From the NCBI RefSeq assembly GCF_030272615.1, contig NC_081409.1, forward strand, positions 210,413,190 to 210,477,189: 64,000 nt of DNA, written 5' to 3'. This DNA is from Cryptomeria japonica (Eukaryota > Streptophyta > Pinopsida > Cupressales > Cupressaceae). Below, in pieces: positions 42,792 through 54,654 of this stretch (position 1 is the stretch's first letter; each line of letters opens with the position of its first letter). Below the pieces are notes generated by a model. It searched no databases and had not been told where the DNA came from. It worked only from the letters and a program-made list of their open reading frames with translations. The position numbers were made by a program, and so were the translations under genes.

Positions 42792-45252
42792 TTGATCAAA
42801 ATAGATGTAAAGAAAGCTTATGATCATGTATATTGGGCCTCTCTTTTAAAGGTACTGGAGAAATTTGGTTTCCATCCTAATTCGATTAACTAGATTTGTA
42901 GCTGCATCTATACCCCTCGGGTTTCAGTGTTAGTGAATGGATCCCCACAAGGTTTCTTCTCCACCACCAGGGGCATTAGGCAGGGTGACCCATTATCCCC
43001 GTTTTTGTTCATTATTGTGGCGGAGGCATTGGGGTGAATGATCAATAGATGCAGCATGGAAGGCAGATGGAAAGGTATCGGCATTGCAAGAGGAGTGGAA
43101 GCAGTTACCCATACACAGTTTGGGGATGACACACTACTTATGGGGGAGGCCTCGATAAGAGAAGCAAGAGTGATTAAATCAATCATGGATAAGTATTGCA
43201 GAATTTCAGGTCAGGCAGTTGATTGGCATAAATCAGAACTTTATTGTTTCAACTTTCAATACTACGATGGAGGTCCAAAGAGATATATCTAGAATTTTGG
43301 GAATCAAAATGGGAATGCTACCCGGGAAGTTCTTGGGCATCTAAACCCGCCCTCTGGAACAAGTTGGTGTAAAATTGTCTGAGTAGAATGGAGAGTTGGA
43401 AGGGTAAGTGGCTATCCTCTGTGGGCAGAATTATCATGCTGAAATCTGTCATATCAGCTATTCCTCTATTCTCAATGTCATGCCTGAAAATTCCAGCCAA
43501 GATTTTAAAAATCATAGAGAGGGGTATGAGAAAGTTCTTATGGAATGGAACTTAGGATAAGGATTAAATTCCCCTTCTAGCATGGAATAAAATTTGCAAA
43601 TCTAAACAAGCCGGGGGAGCAGGTATCAGATGTTGGAATTTGATCAATATTGCAATGGGTACAAAATTGGTATGGAATATGTACTCTAATCCAAATCAGA
43701 AATGGGTGAGAATTCTATCCCACTAGTACTTAGATAGGCAGAGTGCAAACAAAATGTTGACTATTAGAAATCCTTGTAAAGGCTCAGCGATCTGGAATTT
43801 TCTTTTGGACTGCAGGAAGTTAATTCTAGATCATCTATCTTTGAAGATAGGTAATGGCTCGCAGGCAAACTTTTGGTCAGACTCATGGGAGGGCTATCCT
43901 AACTTAAGTGACGATGGGTCTTGGCAGGTAATCGGAATAATTGCTGAGAGGATTTGGGGGAGTAAAGTGGACTATGTTGTGAGGATGTTCAGGGAATGGT
44001 AAGCTGGTCATGGTGAGATCTGAGGGAACTAAACTTGCGACAAGAACTTGAAAGCAAATTCAGAGAATTGTTAGTGAGCTGATCTATCAAATTGACAAAA
44101 GGAGAAGGCAGAGTGATTTGGTGTGGAGCTAAAAGCGGGAAATACTCTATCAAAATCGGTAATAACCTCTTGGATGTTGATTTGGGGGAAGAAAAATGGT
44201 TGACAGACCTGTTCTGGAGTGCTAATTGTCTCCCCAAAGCTAGTTTGTTTACGTGGCTATCCTTAAGAGGAAGAATCCTGACAAAAGAACATTTAGATAA
44301 ATTAGGCTATCGGAGCCCTTTTAGGTGCATTTTGTGCAAGTACGAAGAGGAAAACATTGATCACCTTCTACTTCAGTGCCCCATGGTGAATAATTGTTGG
44401 AGGAAATTGCTGGGAAAATTGGAATGGCACTCCCCATTGGGTGCAGACTTAAGATCCTGGTTACAGAGCTGGGGAGTTAGAGAACAAAAATCGATCTATT
44501 CAAGCATATGGAATATTGTGCCCTCAACTTTTTTATGGGAGGTGTGGAAAGAACATAGCCATTGTATCTTCCAAGGGATTAAGGAAAATAAAGCTCATCT
44601 ATGGAATAGAGTAGAAAGGTCCATTTCAGAATTAGTTAGCACAGCCTCAAGGAAATTCAATGTGAACAAGTTTCCTTACAATAGCTAGGACAACAAGATA
44701 CAAGCTCATTGGCCTCTCATCAAATACAAACCCATTAATGGGTCTCAAAGGGTTAATCCTTGTAAACATTCAGAGAGGATTTCTAGGTGGCAACCACCGG
44801 ACCCAGGGTGGATCAAAATAAACTTTGATTGTGCTGCTCGAGGCAATCCGGGACCTTTGAGCATTAGGTACATAGCAAAGGATGGCAATGGTGTAGCAAT
44901 GCCCAAATGCAAATAGAGGCTTGATCCAGGATCAAATAATGAAGTTGAAGTAAAAGCAACTATTTTAGTAGTCCAATTGGCAAGGAGATTACATGAGGAG
45001 AAACTACATCTCGAAGGAGACTCTCATATTATCACACATGCTATTATCAAAGATGAAGCCCAGAACTGGAAAATTGATAGGGTGATGCAATGTATCAGAA
45101 ACCTCATTTCATCTTTTTGCAATTTCAAAGTATCTCATGTGTTAAGGAAAGAAAATAAGGAGGCCGACTATTGTGCCAACCAAGCTTTCGAGTTGCAAGT
45201 TGGTGAACTTAACATAGACATTTACTCCCCCTTCAACACTATTGTGAATTGA
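42792..45252 (+). pseudogene. LINE ORF2 remnant: RT, zf-RVT and RNase H
   Basis: RT segments: LIKIDVKKAYDHVYW (motif A side), [20 protein letters not shown] (motif 2/B), and FGDDTLL in place of the catalytic YADD. Next, SGKYSIKIGNNLL...FWSANCLPKASLFTW and CILCKYEEENIDHLLLQCP form the zinc-binding zf-RVT domain (44092-44688). RNase H follows at 44810-45252: WIKINFDCAARGNPGP, LHLEGDSHIITH and HVLRKENKEADYCAN, including the D, E and D positions of plant LINE RNase H. Frames change several times between 43290 and 44090. Non-functional. Confidence 0.85.
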
Positions 45253-45723
45253 TTCGAAGATTGGTTTGGGTGAACAGATTTGAGGTGGATAGTGAAATTC
45301 AAAATGAGAGAATGTGAGCCTAATGTTCCATGTAGATTACCAAGGACATTTAATGCTTGTCAGAAATAATACAACGACGGGTTTTTTTTGAGGGTGAGCG
45401 AAGAGAAAAAGATCTTTTCGAATCTTTGGTGCTATGTTGTGAGAAGGAATGTTTTCATTCCGAATGGACAAGGTGGCGATGAGCTTTAACTATGTCGTAC
45501 CAAATGTGTGTGATATTAAACCACAGTTATTTCAGCTTGCACTGCCATTCTTTCAGAAACTAAGTGTTTTAATGGCATCTTAGTCTCTCAAGAAGCTTTG
45601 ATATTGAAGCCTTTTAGCTTTTGTGGCAAGCTTGCGGTTGTTGAGTCAAGTTGAAGTTGAGAAGCGGGTGCACCTATTACTTGTCGCAGGTTCTTGATTC
45701 AAAGAAGCCTGCTCAAGGAGAAA

Positions 45724-46446
45724 ATGGATCCAAACTTCTCATTACAAGCGGCGAGACCCATGGTGGCTTTCTAGGGTCATGTATAGGATGAAAGGCTTTC
45801 GAATATCTTCAAATTTGAAGAGGACTTCATTAACATAGTCAAGATTGTGTTAGGAGATGAAGAACTGAGGGCTCACTTTAAATACGAAACCAATGTCAAC
45901 GTAGCCTCTATGTTTGTGGCTTGGTGCTTTGAGCTAGATAACAAAGAGATTGTGAGGTTGATAGTAAGCAGCAGCATTTGAGATGAATGGTGTGGAGGAC
46001 TTGAAATATTCATGAGGATGTCGCGTGATGGTAAGGGGTTTGTATATCCAAACAGTCCATGGCTCCATGTTGGTGAATTTCATCCTCCTCTGCGCCCATA
46101 CCTCATTTGGAGCGCAAATTGCAACAAGGAGGTTCATCATGCCTCTGCCCAAATTGGGATGCATGGTATCAAGGAATAATTTAAGGCGTGGGAAAGGTAG
46201 GAGATTAGATGGTAGGTCGAGAAATGGGACCCCTATGAATTGAAAACCACACACTTAGTTTTGGCATCTTCATCAAGGCGAAAGCGTGGCCGCCTAGGCG
46301 GATAAAAGAAGAAGAGGAAGGAGAGATGCACTCTGTGGATTGGATTCCCGCCCGCTAACATTGATGGTGCAGATGGCCCAGAGGGGGCAAGTGAGGGTGC
46401 CAGGGATGCAAGCGTCAAAGGCAAGGAGATTGTTGTTGCAAATTAA
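45724..46446 (+). pseudogene. Decayed third ORF in the 3' part of the LINE
   Basis: One frame of 241 codons from ATG 45724 to TAA 46446 with seven internal stops, most one change from CAG, CAA or CGA. Readable parts: MDPNFSLQAARPMVAF, IFKFEEDFINIVKIVLGDEE, YETNVNVASMFVAWCFELDN, WLHVGEFHPPLRPYLIWSAN, then a basic stretch ASSSRRKRGRLGG...KKKRKERC and a Gly/Ala-rich tail ending KGKEIVVAN. Not recognised. Composition is protein-like and the frame is stable over 723 nt, so it was probably coding after RNase H. Confidence 0.5.
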
Positions 46447-46690
46447 GATTGGTCCGGGCTTATGTTTTGCTTATTAATCTTTGATTTTTGTAAAAACTAT
46501 GTTATTGTTCTTAGTAGTTTAAGGTGGTGCATGTACTGTGGGGTTCTGTTCAAACTTTGGCTGAGGGGTGTATCTTTTGGTAGCTTCTAGAATGTATTTA
46601 TGGGGATTAGATGGACATTTCATGCTATTTTTGAAGACAGTGTAAATTTTAGGAAATATTAATAAAAGTACTATTTACCGATCAAAAAAC

Positions 46691-47058
46691 ACAAAAGAAA
46701 TGGTTTATTATTAAAAAAATCAGTTTTAAAAATGGTGTGGGGGTTTCACAAGCCCTCACATGCCCCTTATCCAATCCTAAATGCCTCAAACAGAAAGCAT
46801 AAACCTTTAGTTTTTTTTCTTTTCACTTTTGTATCTACCAACAGCGAGGTTTGGGTTCTAATTCTAGGTTATCAGCTCAGCAGCTTGAAGACATTCACTA
46901 TTACTTAACATTTTTTTATTTTAGCAGCAATCATGCAGTGTTTAAAAAGACAAATGTAAGGGAAAAAAAAATTCAGCAATTCAGTTGGGTTTTACACTAT
47001 GTATATCATATAACACTTAACAATCAATTTTACGTTTTTTCTACAACACAAGCACCCT
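46691..47058. other. Intron DNA between LINE and copia element
   Basis: AT-rich, no feature. Ends in the copia target site ACCCT. Confidence 0.5.
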
Positions 47059-47383
47059 TGTTGTGAAATATGGATCGAAGAATAATGACAGCGATTCTGG
47101 AAGACTGATTACCGTGAGTTATTGATCGTCTCCATCATTGAATCTGGTTTAAATACAAGAGGAAAGGTTGCCTACATAGGGACATGTCCATATGTGGCAG
47201 TTGCCGCGTAGGGACATGTCCATACGTGGTTGCCACGTATGGACATGCCCCTACGGAGGCAACCGTTCATAACAATTAGTTTGTTTATGTTTAATTTCCG
47301 AACTGTATGCTCTGTTAATATATCACTCTCCAAATAATAACCGATTTACCATCAGTTAGATTCACGAGGGCTATATCTTAACA
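47059..47383 (-). repeat. 3' LTR of the copia element (325 bp)
   Basis: TGTTGTGAAATATGG...ATCTTAACA. It is 29 bp longer than the 5' LTR because part of the central palindrome (GTAGGGACATGTCCATA) is duplicated. Confidence 0.95.
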
Positions 47384-47902
47384 CTCCCTCTTAGCAGGAG
47401 TGGATCTAAGTAATTTTCTTGGGAGCATATTTTGTCATGACTTCCGACACAATTCGGGACAACATTTAATATAGTCTTGTCATGACAATAAACTCAATAT
47501 CACGATATTCGGCTCAGTCCGGGACAATCACTTAAGAAGTCAATCATGAGATGATCACATACTTTAGGATCAAGATATCCGGCACAGTCCGGGACAACAA
47601 CTTAATGTAGTCAATCTTGACACTTGGTCAACTATTGTCAAGATCGTCACCTTGAAATAGTAACCTTAAACATAAGAAGATCGTCATCTTCTTGAACACA
47701 GTTAGAATATTGCAATATACATTTTATTTATTTATTCATGAACAAATTACACATGGTAGGAATTTCATCCTAATAATCTCAATTATAATCTAGTCATACC
47801 AAGTTTACTTCTGAAGTATTCTATCTTCAATCTTGCAAGTGGCTTGGTGAAGATATCAGCATTTTGTTCTTCAGTACTCATGTACACTAGTTTTATGACG
47901 TT

Positions 47903-48619
47903 TCAATCTACCATATCTCTTATGTAGTGATAAGGGATCTCAATATGTTTGGATTGATTGTGAAAAACTGGATTTACTGAGAGCTTGATACAGCTCTGAT
48001 TATCATAGTGAATTATTGTTGAATTCAGAGTTTTTCCAAATAATCCAAATAATAACTTTCTTAGCCATACCGCTTCACGAGCTCCCATTAAGGCTGCCAT
48101 ATATTCTACTTCGGTGGAGCTTTGTGCTACTGTTGACTGTTTTCTGCTGAACCAAGATATCATAGTAGAACCAAGACTGAAGCAACACCCTGTAGTACTT
48201 TTATGGTCAATGGTACTTCCGGCCCAATCAGAATCAGAATATCCTTCAAGTTGAATCTCAACATTTTCATACTTTAAGCCAAGTCCGATTATGCCTTGTA
48301 AATATCTTAGAATGTGTTTAGCAGCCATTAGATGTATCTTCTTAGGTTCACACATGAAGTGACTTAATACATTTGTAGCATAGCACATATCAGGATGAGT
48401 ATTTACCAAATACATGAGTGAACCGACGATTTGTCTGTAGAGTGTGGGATCTGTAGGTTCTGAATCTTCTGCCTCAATTTTCAGCTTGTGCAAATTAGTT
48501 TCCATTGGTGTAGCTAATGGCTTACACTCCATCATCCCAAATCTAGTTAGAATATCTGTGGTGTACTTTCCTTGATTTAGGAAGATGTAGTTTTTCTTCT
48601 GCCATACTTCTAATCCCAA
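47903..48619 (-). pseudogene. copia pol part 2: end of RT and RNase H
   Basis: Continues the RT (MGLEVWQKKNYIFLNQGKYT, CKPLATPMETNLHKL) and holds RNase H: GYSDSDWAGSTIDHKSTTGC, SSTEVEYMAAL and HYDNQSCIKLS. A stop after HYIRDMVD truncates it; beyond it the same frame still reads YMSTEEQNADIFTKPLARLK, the normal copia C-terminus, so this stop is also a mutation. Confidence 0.92.
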
Positions 48620-51035
48620 AAAATAATGTAGAAGCCCTAGCTAGATCCTTCATATCGAATTCTACTGCCAGATCTTGCTTACATTTCTCAATGAGATTAT
48701 CCTCTCCTGTTATCAAAAGATCATCCATGTAAAGGACCAATATAATCATATTGCCATTTGAAGCCTTGAAGTAGATGTTGGGATTTGCTAGGTTCTTGGA
48801 GTACCCTAGTTTGGAGAGATAGTTGTCTATCCTTGCATACCAGGCCCTAGGTGCTTGTTTTAACCCATAGAGAGTTTTCTTTAGTTTACAAACATAGCAA
48901 TTTTTATCACGTATGGTGAATCCTTCTGGTTGTTCTATATATACTTCTTCTTCAATTGAACCATTTAGGAAGGTAGTCTTTACGTCCATTTGGTGAATTT
49001 TCCATCCTTTGGATGCTGCAATTGCAATGATTGTTCTTACTGACGTATACCGGGCAACTGGGGCAAATGTCTCTTCATAATCAATTCCTGCTTTCTGAGA
49101 GAATCCCCTGGCCACAAAGTGAGCTTTATGTTTTTCAATGCTGCCATCAGATGCATATTTGATCTTGAATAACCACTTGGATGAGACAACTGATTTGTCT
49201 TTTGGTCTAGGCACTATATCCCAAACATCATTCTTTAGTATAGATTGATATTCTTCAACCATAGCATCTTTCCAAGCCTGTTTTGGTAAGGCTTCTCTGA
49301 CATTTGTTGGTTCAGAATTTGTGAGTTCGGTTAGAAGTGCAGCATAACATTTTAGAGTTCTTGTTCTCTTATTTTCTTTGGAAATTTCATTTGGTTCTAC
49401 ATTATTCTCTTCAATCATTTTCCTTGCCCATAGAGGTCTTTTCTTGTTATTGAGTGTTTCAATATTTTCATCAACAAGAGGTTCAAAAGCTCTTATGATG
49501 TCCTCCCTCTCAGTGTCTGAAGGTTCGGAATTTCCTATGATATTCTCCCTCTCAATCTCAGTTTTGTGATCTTCTTCTTCTTTAGTAATGTTATCATCCT
49601 CAAGTTCTTTGAGTGTAGTGTTTTCTTCAAACTTTACATCTCTACTTATCTCAACAAATTTTTTCCCTAGAATGTAAATGCGATATCCTTTAGTATTTTC
49701 ACTATAGCCAATGAAGATACCTCTTTTTCCGGATGGTTCTAGTTTTGTCCTCTTTTCTTTAGGAACATGTATATATACGGGACAGCCAAATATCCTTAAA
49801 TGACTTAAGTTTGGTTTGTTCCCTGTAAAAGCTTCTTCAGGAGTTATGTTTTCTAGAACTAAGTGCGGACATCTGTTTTGAATGTAGACTGTTGTATTTG
49901 AAGCTTCTGCCCAGAATGAATTGTGTAAGTTTTGGTCATGCATCATGGCTTTTGCTACTTCAATTATGGTTCTGTTCTTTCTTTCTGCTACTCCATTCTG
50001 TTGTGGATTATATGGTACAGTATACTCCCTCTTAATCCCAATAGAATTACAAAAGTCTTTGAAGTTGTCAGATGTATATTCTCCCCCATTGTCGGATCTT
50101 AACACCTTAATTTTCTTCCCTGACTGGTTTTCTACTAGTGCCTTGAATTCTTTGAACTTAGATAGTACTTCATTTGAGTCTTTGCACTTTAGAAAATATA
50201 TCCATGTTTTTCAAGAGTAGTCGTCAACAAAGATTATGTAGTATAAGGATCCAGTTAGGGATGGTGTCGACATGGGACCGCATAGGCCTGAGTGAATTAG
50301 TTCTAAAATAACTTTTGATTTGTGCTCGCTTGAGGGAAAAGAAACTTTCACATTCTTTCCCAAGGCACATCCTTTGCAAATGCCTGTGTGTTCAGATTTT
50401 AGTTGGGGCAGTCCTGAAGTAATCTTCTTTATGTTGGATAGAGCACTATATCTTAGGTGTCCTAATCTTTTGTGCCATAATTCATTATTATTTGAAACTT
50501 CAAGATTTAGTGCTTCCTTTTGATCACTGCATAGTTTGTATAGGCTACCATCTCTTGAGCCTACTATTATGGCATTTTTGATATTTGTATTTTTAGGCCA
50601 GAGTAGAACTTTATCTTCATTGAAGGTAACACGATATCCTTGATCAGCTAGGCCTGAGATTGAGACTAGATTTCTTTTTATTCCAGGTACAAACAAAACA
50701 TCCTTTAATTGTAGAGATACTCCATTTCTTAGTTTGATAGTACAGGTCCCAATTCCTTTCACAGGATATGTGGAGTTATCTCCAATAGTAACCTCTTCAC
50801 TTGAGTGCCCATTAAGTGTTTCAAACTGATTTCTGAATCCAGTTATATGCCTTGATGCTCCACTGTCTACGATCCAAGTGTTTTTATTTGTATTTATTTC
50901 GCTTGATAGAGCTAAGAAGAAAAGTGAGTTTTCTCCTTTGACTTCGGCTAGAGTAGCTTGTGTTTTCTTCCTTTCTGGACAATTCTTGTGAGTGTGCCCA
51001 TATTTGTTGCATTTGTAACACTGAATTTTAGACAT
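48543..51035 (-). pseudogene. copia pol part 1: zinc knuckle, protease, integrase, reverse transcriptase
   Basis: Starts with the CCHC knuckle CYKCNKYGHTHKNC. Then the protease site WIVDSGASRHITG, the pre-integrase zinc region LWHKRLGHLRYSAL, and the integrase core. A TGA at 50211-50213 interrupts FVDDYS (Arg expected); the same frame resumes KTWIYFLK, LRSDNGGEYTSDNF, then YNPQQNGVAERKNRT. The RT holds WKIHQMDVKTTFLNG, LYGLKQAPRAWY and the catalytic YMDD (LYMDDLLITGEDN). A frameshift near 48600 moves to the next frame. Confidence 0.93.
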
Positions 51036-51466
51036 ATCTCTTTTCTGATGGTTTTTATTTCCTCTCTTCCGTTTGGAGAACTTTTTCTTTTTGTTGAAGG
51101 TATTTGTATTAAGTGCTTGGATTTCTCCTTCTTTATTTGGCCCTAATCCTCTTGAGATTAGTCGAGATTCCTCTTGAATTCACTCATTCTAAGTTGTTCA
51201 AATTTGGGTAAGGGGGGTGTTCCGCTAATACATTGAATGTAGGATTCTCATGAAATTGATAATCCTCTTAGGGCTATGAGAGAGATTTCTTGATCATCTA
51301 CCTCATTTCCAATAGTTTGTAATTGGTCTTTTACTTCAGATATCCTTGAAAAGTATGTAGATATTGTATCATCTTTATTCATCTTTATGTTTAAAAGTTG
51401 TTGTTTCAAGGTTAACATTCTGCTCGCATTGTTAACTTCATATGTATTTTTAATGGTTTTAAATAC

Positions 51467-51772
51467 TTAATATGCTTTAGGCAGTCTGGCTATAGATGGA
51501 AGAATGTGATCTTTGACTGAGTCAATAATTATTTTCTTTGCTTTATTATTACGCCTTTTCCAGGTAGATTTCTCTGGTTCATCATTTGGCATGTCTAGAT
51601 TTTCTTCTATGTAAGACTCTAATTCTAGTTCTTCAAGAATGGCAATGATTCGTATCTTCCAGGGTACGAAGTTGGAGGCTCCTTCGAGTCTATCTTCCAC
51701 TCTCATATTACTTGATATTTTGAATATTTTCTTATTCGGATATATCCTCTGCGTAGATAGCCTCTGCGTCAA
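51467..51772 (-). pseudogene. copia gag fragment
   Basis: 101 codons including VEDRLEGASNFVPWKIRIIA and LEELELESYIEENLDMP, the usual start of plant copia gag (UBN2-type) proteins. It breaks off by a stop after LPSIARLPKAY; the remaining gag to 51036 is in broken frames. Confidence 0.75.
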
Positions 51773-51840
51773 TTTGTTATTTACTTCCGATAAATGCTTA
51801 TGAGTAATATGGCTGTCTAATTTATTCTCTTAATATGCGG

Positions 51841-51852
51841 GCTCTGATACCA
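51841..51852 (-). other. Primer-binding site of the copia element
   Basis: GCTCTGATACCA on the plus strand, i.e. TGGTATCAGAGC on the minus strand, directly abutting the LTR. Confidence 0.95.
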
Positions 51853-52148
51853 TGTTGTGAAATATGGATCGAAGAATAATGGCAGCGATTCTGGAAGACT
51901 GATTGTCGTGAGTTATTAATCATCTCCATCATTGAATCCGGTTTAAATACAAGAGGAAAGGTTGCCTACGTAGGGACATGTCCATACGTGGCAGTTGCCA
52001 CGTATGGACATGCCCCTACGGAGGCAACCGTTCATAACAATTAGTTTGTTTATGTTTAATTTCCGAACTGTATGCTCTGTTAATATATCACTGTCCAAAT
52101 AATAACCGATTTACCATCAGTTAGATTCACGAGGGCTATATCTTAACA
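51853..52148 (-). repeat. 5' LTR of the copia element (296 bp), with a 70-bp palindrome
   Basis: Same ends as the other LTR. At 51960-52029, GGTTGCC...ACATGTCCATACGTGGCA is followed by an almost perfect inverted copy ending GGCAACC, with a GT centre. Confidence 0.95.
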
Positions 52149-52153
52149 ACCCT

Positions 52154-53717
52154 ATGAAACATTTCTTTGATATTTCATCTTTAACAATAAATATGAATAG
52201 TAATGACGGCAATGAGATAGATTGTGAAGAAGTTCAAGTCAAACCAAGGGAAGTTGAAGTGAGTGCTAGGGATTCCCATTCCTCTAAAAAAATCCAAACT
52301 CTACTTCTGTTGCAACACTAAAAAACCATTTTTCGTGTCCATCCTCTCTTCAAATGTTTGCAAAAGGTCCTCCAAAAAGCTCTTGATGCAATTTGCCCCC
52401 ATTTTGAGCAATAAAAAAGGTAAAAATGCAGAGCCACAGCAAGCATTGGTTGTGTCATGTTTGCAAAACTAATCTTTATAGGAGCTATAGTAGGATTGAT
52501 CAGTATTTATTAGGTGAGAGTGGACATAGGGTTAGAGTTTGTGGGTGAAAAGCACACAGAAAATACTGAGAAGAGGGGGAGAGTGAATCAGTATTTTAAA
52601 CTTTTTAAAAACATGAAACCACATAAAACATAGAAGAGCAATCAACAAGATGCAAACACTAAATTTTCTCATGGAAAACCCTTTCTGGTAAAAATCCATG
52701 GCATACAATAGCTTTCATTAACAAAATGGGCACCAACCCAGATTACACAAGTGAGCACCAACTCTCCTTGAAACAGAAATTGCAATGACGAAGTACCAAC
52801 TTCACCAAATTGAGGCACCAACCTCAATACCTCTGATTTTGATATGTTTTTCTTCTTCAATTCATTGTACTCTTTATCTTTACAACTTCTACAATCTCAT
52901 TACCCTGAAAAATCAGTCTATAAACATTTAAATAGATCAGCTTTTTATTTCTGCACCCTTAATCGACTATCATATCCTTCCCTCGGATTATATCAAACAC
53001 AAACTGTTTTTGCCTTCCTTATAAATTCAATGCACCACACAATTTTATATATATATCAAAAATGACAAACTCAGTCCTTCGGCCAGCCTTATTAACCCCA
53101 CTCTTACAGACTTTTTGCAGACCAAAAACACCATCTATATCCTCCACTCCAACTCAAGTTTACAACCTTCATGCCCACAATTGTGTGTATTGCTGAAAAA
53201 TCAAATTCCAGAATTTAATACTCAGCACTACTCTATTACAACACGGCACCCCACCAACTCTCCAAAAAAATTTATAAATAAAACGCAAAGGTCAAATAGC
53301 TTAGCTTAACAACAAAAAGACAACTCAAGAAAAATGCAATAGATGAAAAGTGCTGTCAGTGAATACTCCAAAAATAGTCTCACATATTCTCCAAAACGAT
53401 ACCATATATACTCTGAAATAATTTCAGTTTGGTCAGAAAAGGCGTTACAAAGGCTTTTAGCAGCCCCTCACTTACAACTGTTGTCACACTAAGATAGGAT
53501 AAAGAAAACGCAGCCCCCCACTTACAACTGTCATCACAGTAAGAGAGGATAAAGAAAAAGTTTCTGAAAAAAACGTATATCATCAATTCTAGGCTCTAGC
53601 ATGATGACTTAGTTTTTCAAGCTATCTCAGCCCATGAATAAGTTAGTTCGATTCCATAAAAGGTCATTCTTTTGAACAGTCAACTGATGACTTGTCAATC
53701 TAATTTGGCAAGATAAG
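52154..53717. other. Intron DNA with a copia-type LTR remnant
   Basis: No gene. Around 52660-52830, CATGGAAAACCCTTTCTGGT then AAAAATCCATGGC, followed by ACCAAC-rich spacers, resembles the U5 end of a plant copia LTR in minus orientation. Two nearly identical 40-bp stretches (CAGCCCC.CACTTACAACTGT, 53460 and 53511) form a short duplication. Confidence 0.4.
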
Positions 53718-53930
53718 CCAGCAAGCAGGTGAAGAGGACAGGCAACCAGCTCAAGCAGACAACCAACTAGCTCAAAAAGACAACCAACTAGCTCATGCAA
53801 ACAGCCAAGTAGCTCAAGCAAGCAAGCAACCAGCTCAAGTAGACAACCAAGTAGCTCAAGCAAGCAACCAAGTAGCTCAACCTAGCAACCAAACAGCTCA
53901 AGCACAAAACCAACTCAAGCAGAAAACCAG
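53718..53930. repeat. 21-bp minisatellite
   Basis: About ten degenerate copies of AGCAACCAAGTAGCTCAAGC. On the minus strand the 21-bp period gives an open heptad repeat (LLELVGC, LHELVGC, LFELVGC), which is a by-product of the period. Confidence 0.85.
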
Positions 53931-54301
53931 ACAACTCATTCCACTTCTCTAATACTTTGAGTAATACTCCGAAATTTATACGACCTTGATCATCAACCTT
54001 TTGACATCAATGACTATTCAACAATGGGGATATAAAATTGAAATAATGAGTTGAAAGGGCAAAGTTGATTGTGAAGAATGCGCATCCATGCTATTCCCAT
54101 CTATTGATGAGTAAACTAGACAACACATTCCACTTCTCTAATACTTAGAGTAATCCTCCAAAATTTATACGACCTTGATCATCAACCTTTTGACATCAAT
54201 GACTATTCAACGATAGGGATATAAGATTGAAATAATGAGTTGAAAGGGCAAAGTTGGTTGTGGAGAATGTGCATCCATGCTATTCCCATCTATTGATGAG
54301 T
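53929..54301. repeat. 189-bp tandem duplication
   Basis: 53929-54117 is repeated at 54118-54301 with few changes (AGACAAC.CATTCCACTTCTC and TATTCCCATCTATTGATGAG in both). Confidence 0.9.
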
Positions 54302-54339
54302 ATTCCAATTGGCAATATATCAACTAGAAATAGAGAGAA

Positions 54340-54654
54340 GAGGAAGGCCACTTCTATTGCAAATGGGAAAAATTCAAAAACGCAATGGTGGCATTGGTGG
54401 ATTCACAACAACATGAACAAGCCAATGATTTAGTGGCCAAATTTTTTCATACCCATGTCATCCCATTTCATGTCGTATAATCTCCTTATTTCAAAAAATG
54501 TTGAGAAATACAACTACAATGGACCCTCTTTTGCAACCCCTGCAGAACACAAATTATGGACCTCCCTCCTTGGCAAATAATATTTAAAGGTGAACTTATT
54601 GATGGAGGAGATGAGACAAACAAGGGTTAGGAGTGGCTTTTCCATTGTTATTGA
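54340..54654 (+). pseudogene. hAT transposase remnant, 5' part
   Basis: With frameshifts: VALVDSQQHEQANDLVAKFF, HTHVIPFHVV, SPYFKK, then LMEEMRQTRVRSGFSIVI next to the solo LTR. PFxVxRSPYFK is typical of the start of DUF659 in plant hAT proteins. It continues at 55488. Confidence 0.65.

Larger units (their letters stand above)
42792..46690 (+). mobile_element. 5'-truncated L1-type LINE retrotransposon
   Basis: Begins inside the reverse transcriptase, continues through the zf-RVT and RNase H domains and a 1.4-kb 3' part, and ends AATAAAAGTACTATTTACCG then ATCAAAAAA, a typical plant LINE 3' end. Endonuclease and ORF1 are missing, as expected from incomplete reverse transcription. Many stops and frameshifts. 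It lies in sense opposite to MurC. Confidence 0.8.
47059..52148 (-). mobile_element. Full-length Ty1/copia retrotransposon, inactivated
   Basis: 5,090 bp, minus orientation, with exact 5-bp target duplications ACCCT (47054-47058, 52149-52153). Both LTRs, PBS and polypurine tract (AAGAGGGAG on the minus strand next to 47383) are present. Gene order gag, protease, integrase, RT, RNase H is the copia order. Stops and frameshifts in gag, integrase and RT/RNase H make it defective. Confidence 0.95.

Noticed and set aside
53627-53863. Leucine-rich heptad ORF (LLELVGC repeats)
   Set aside because: By-product of a 21-bp minisatellite.
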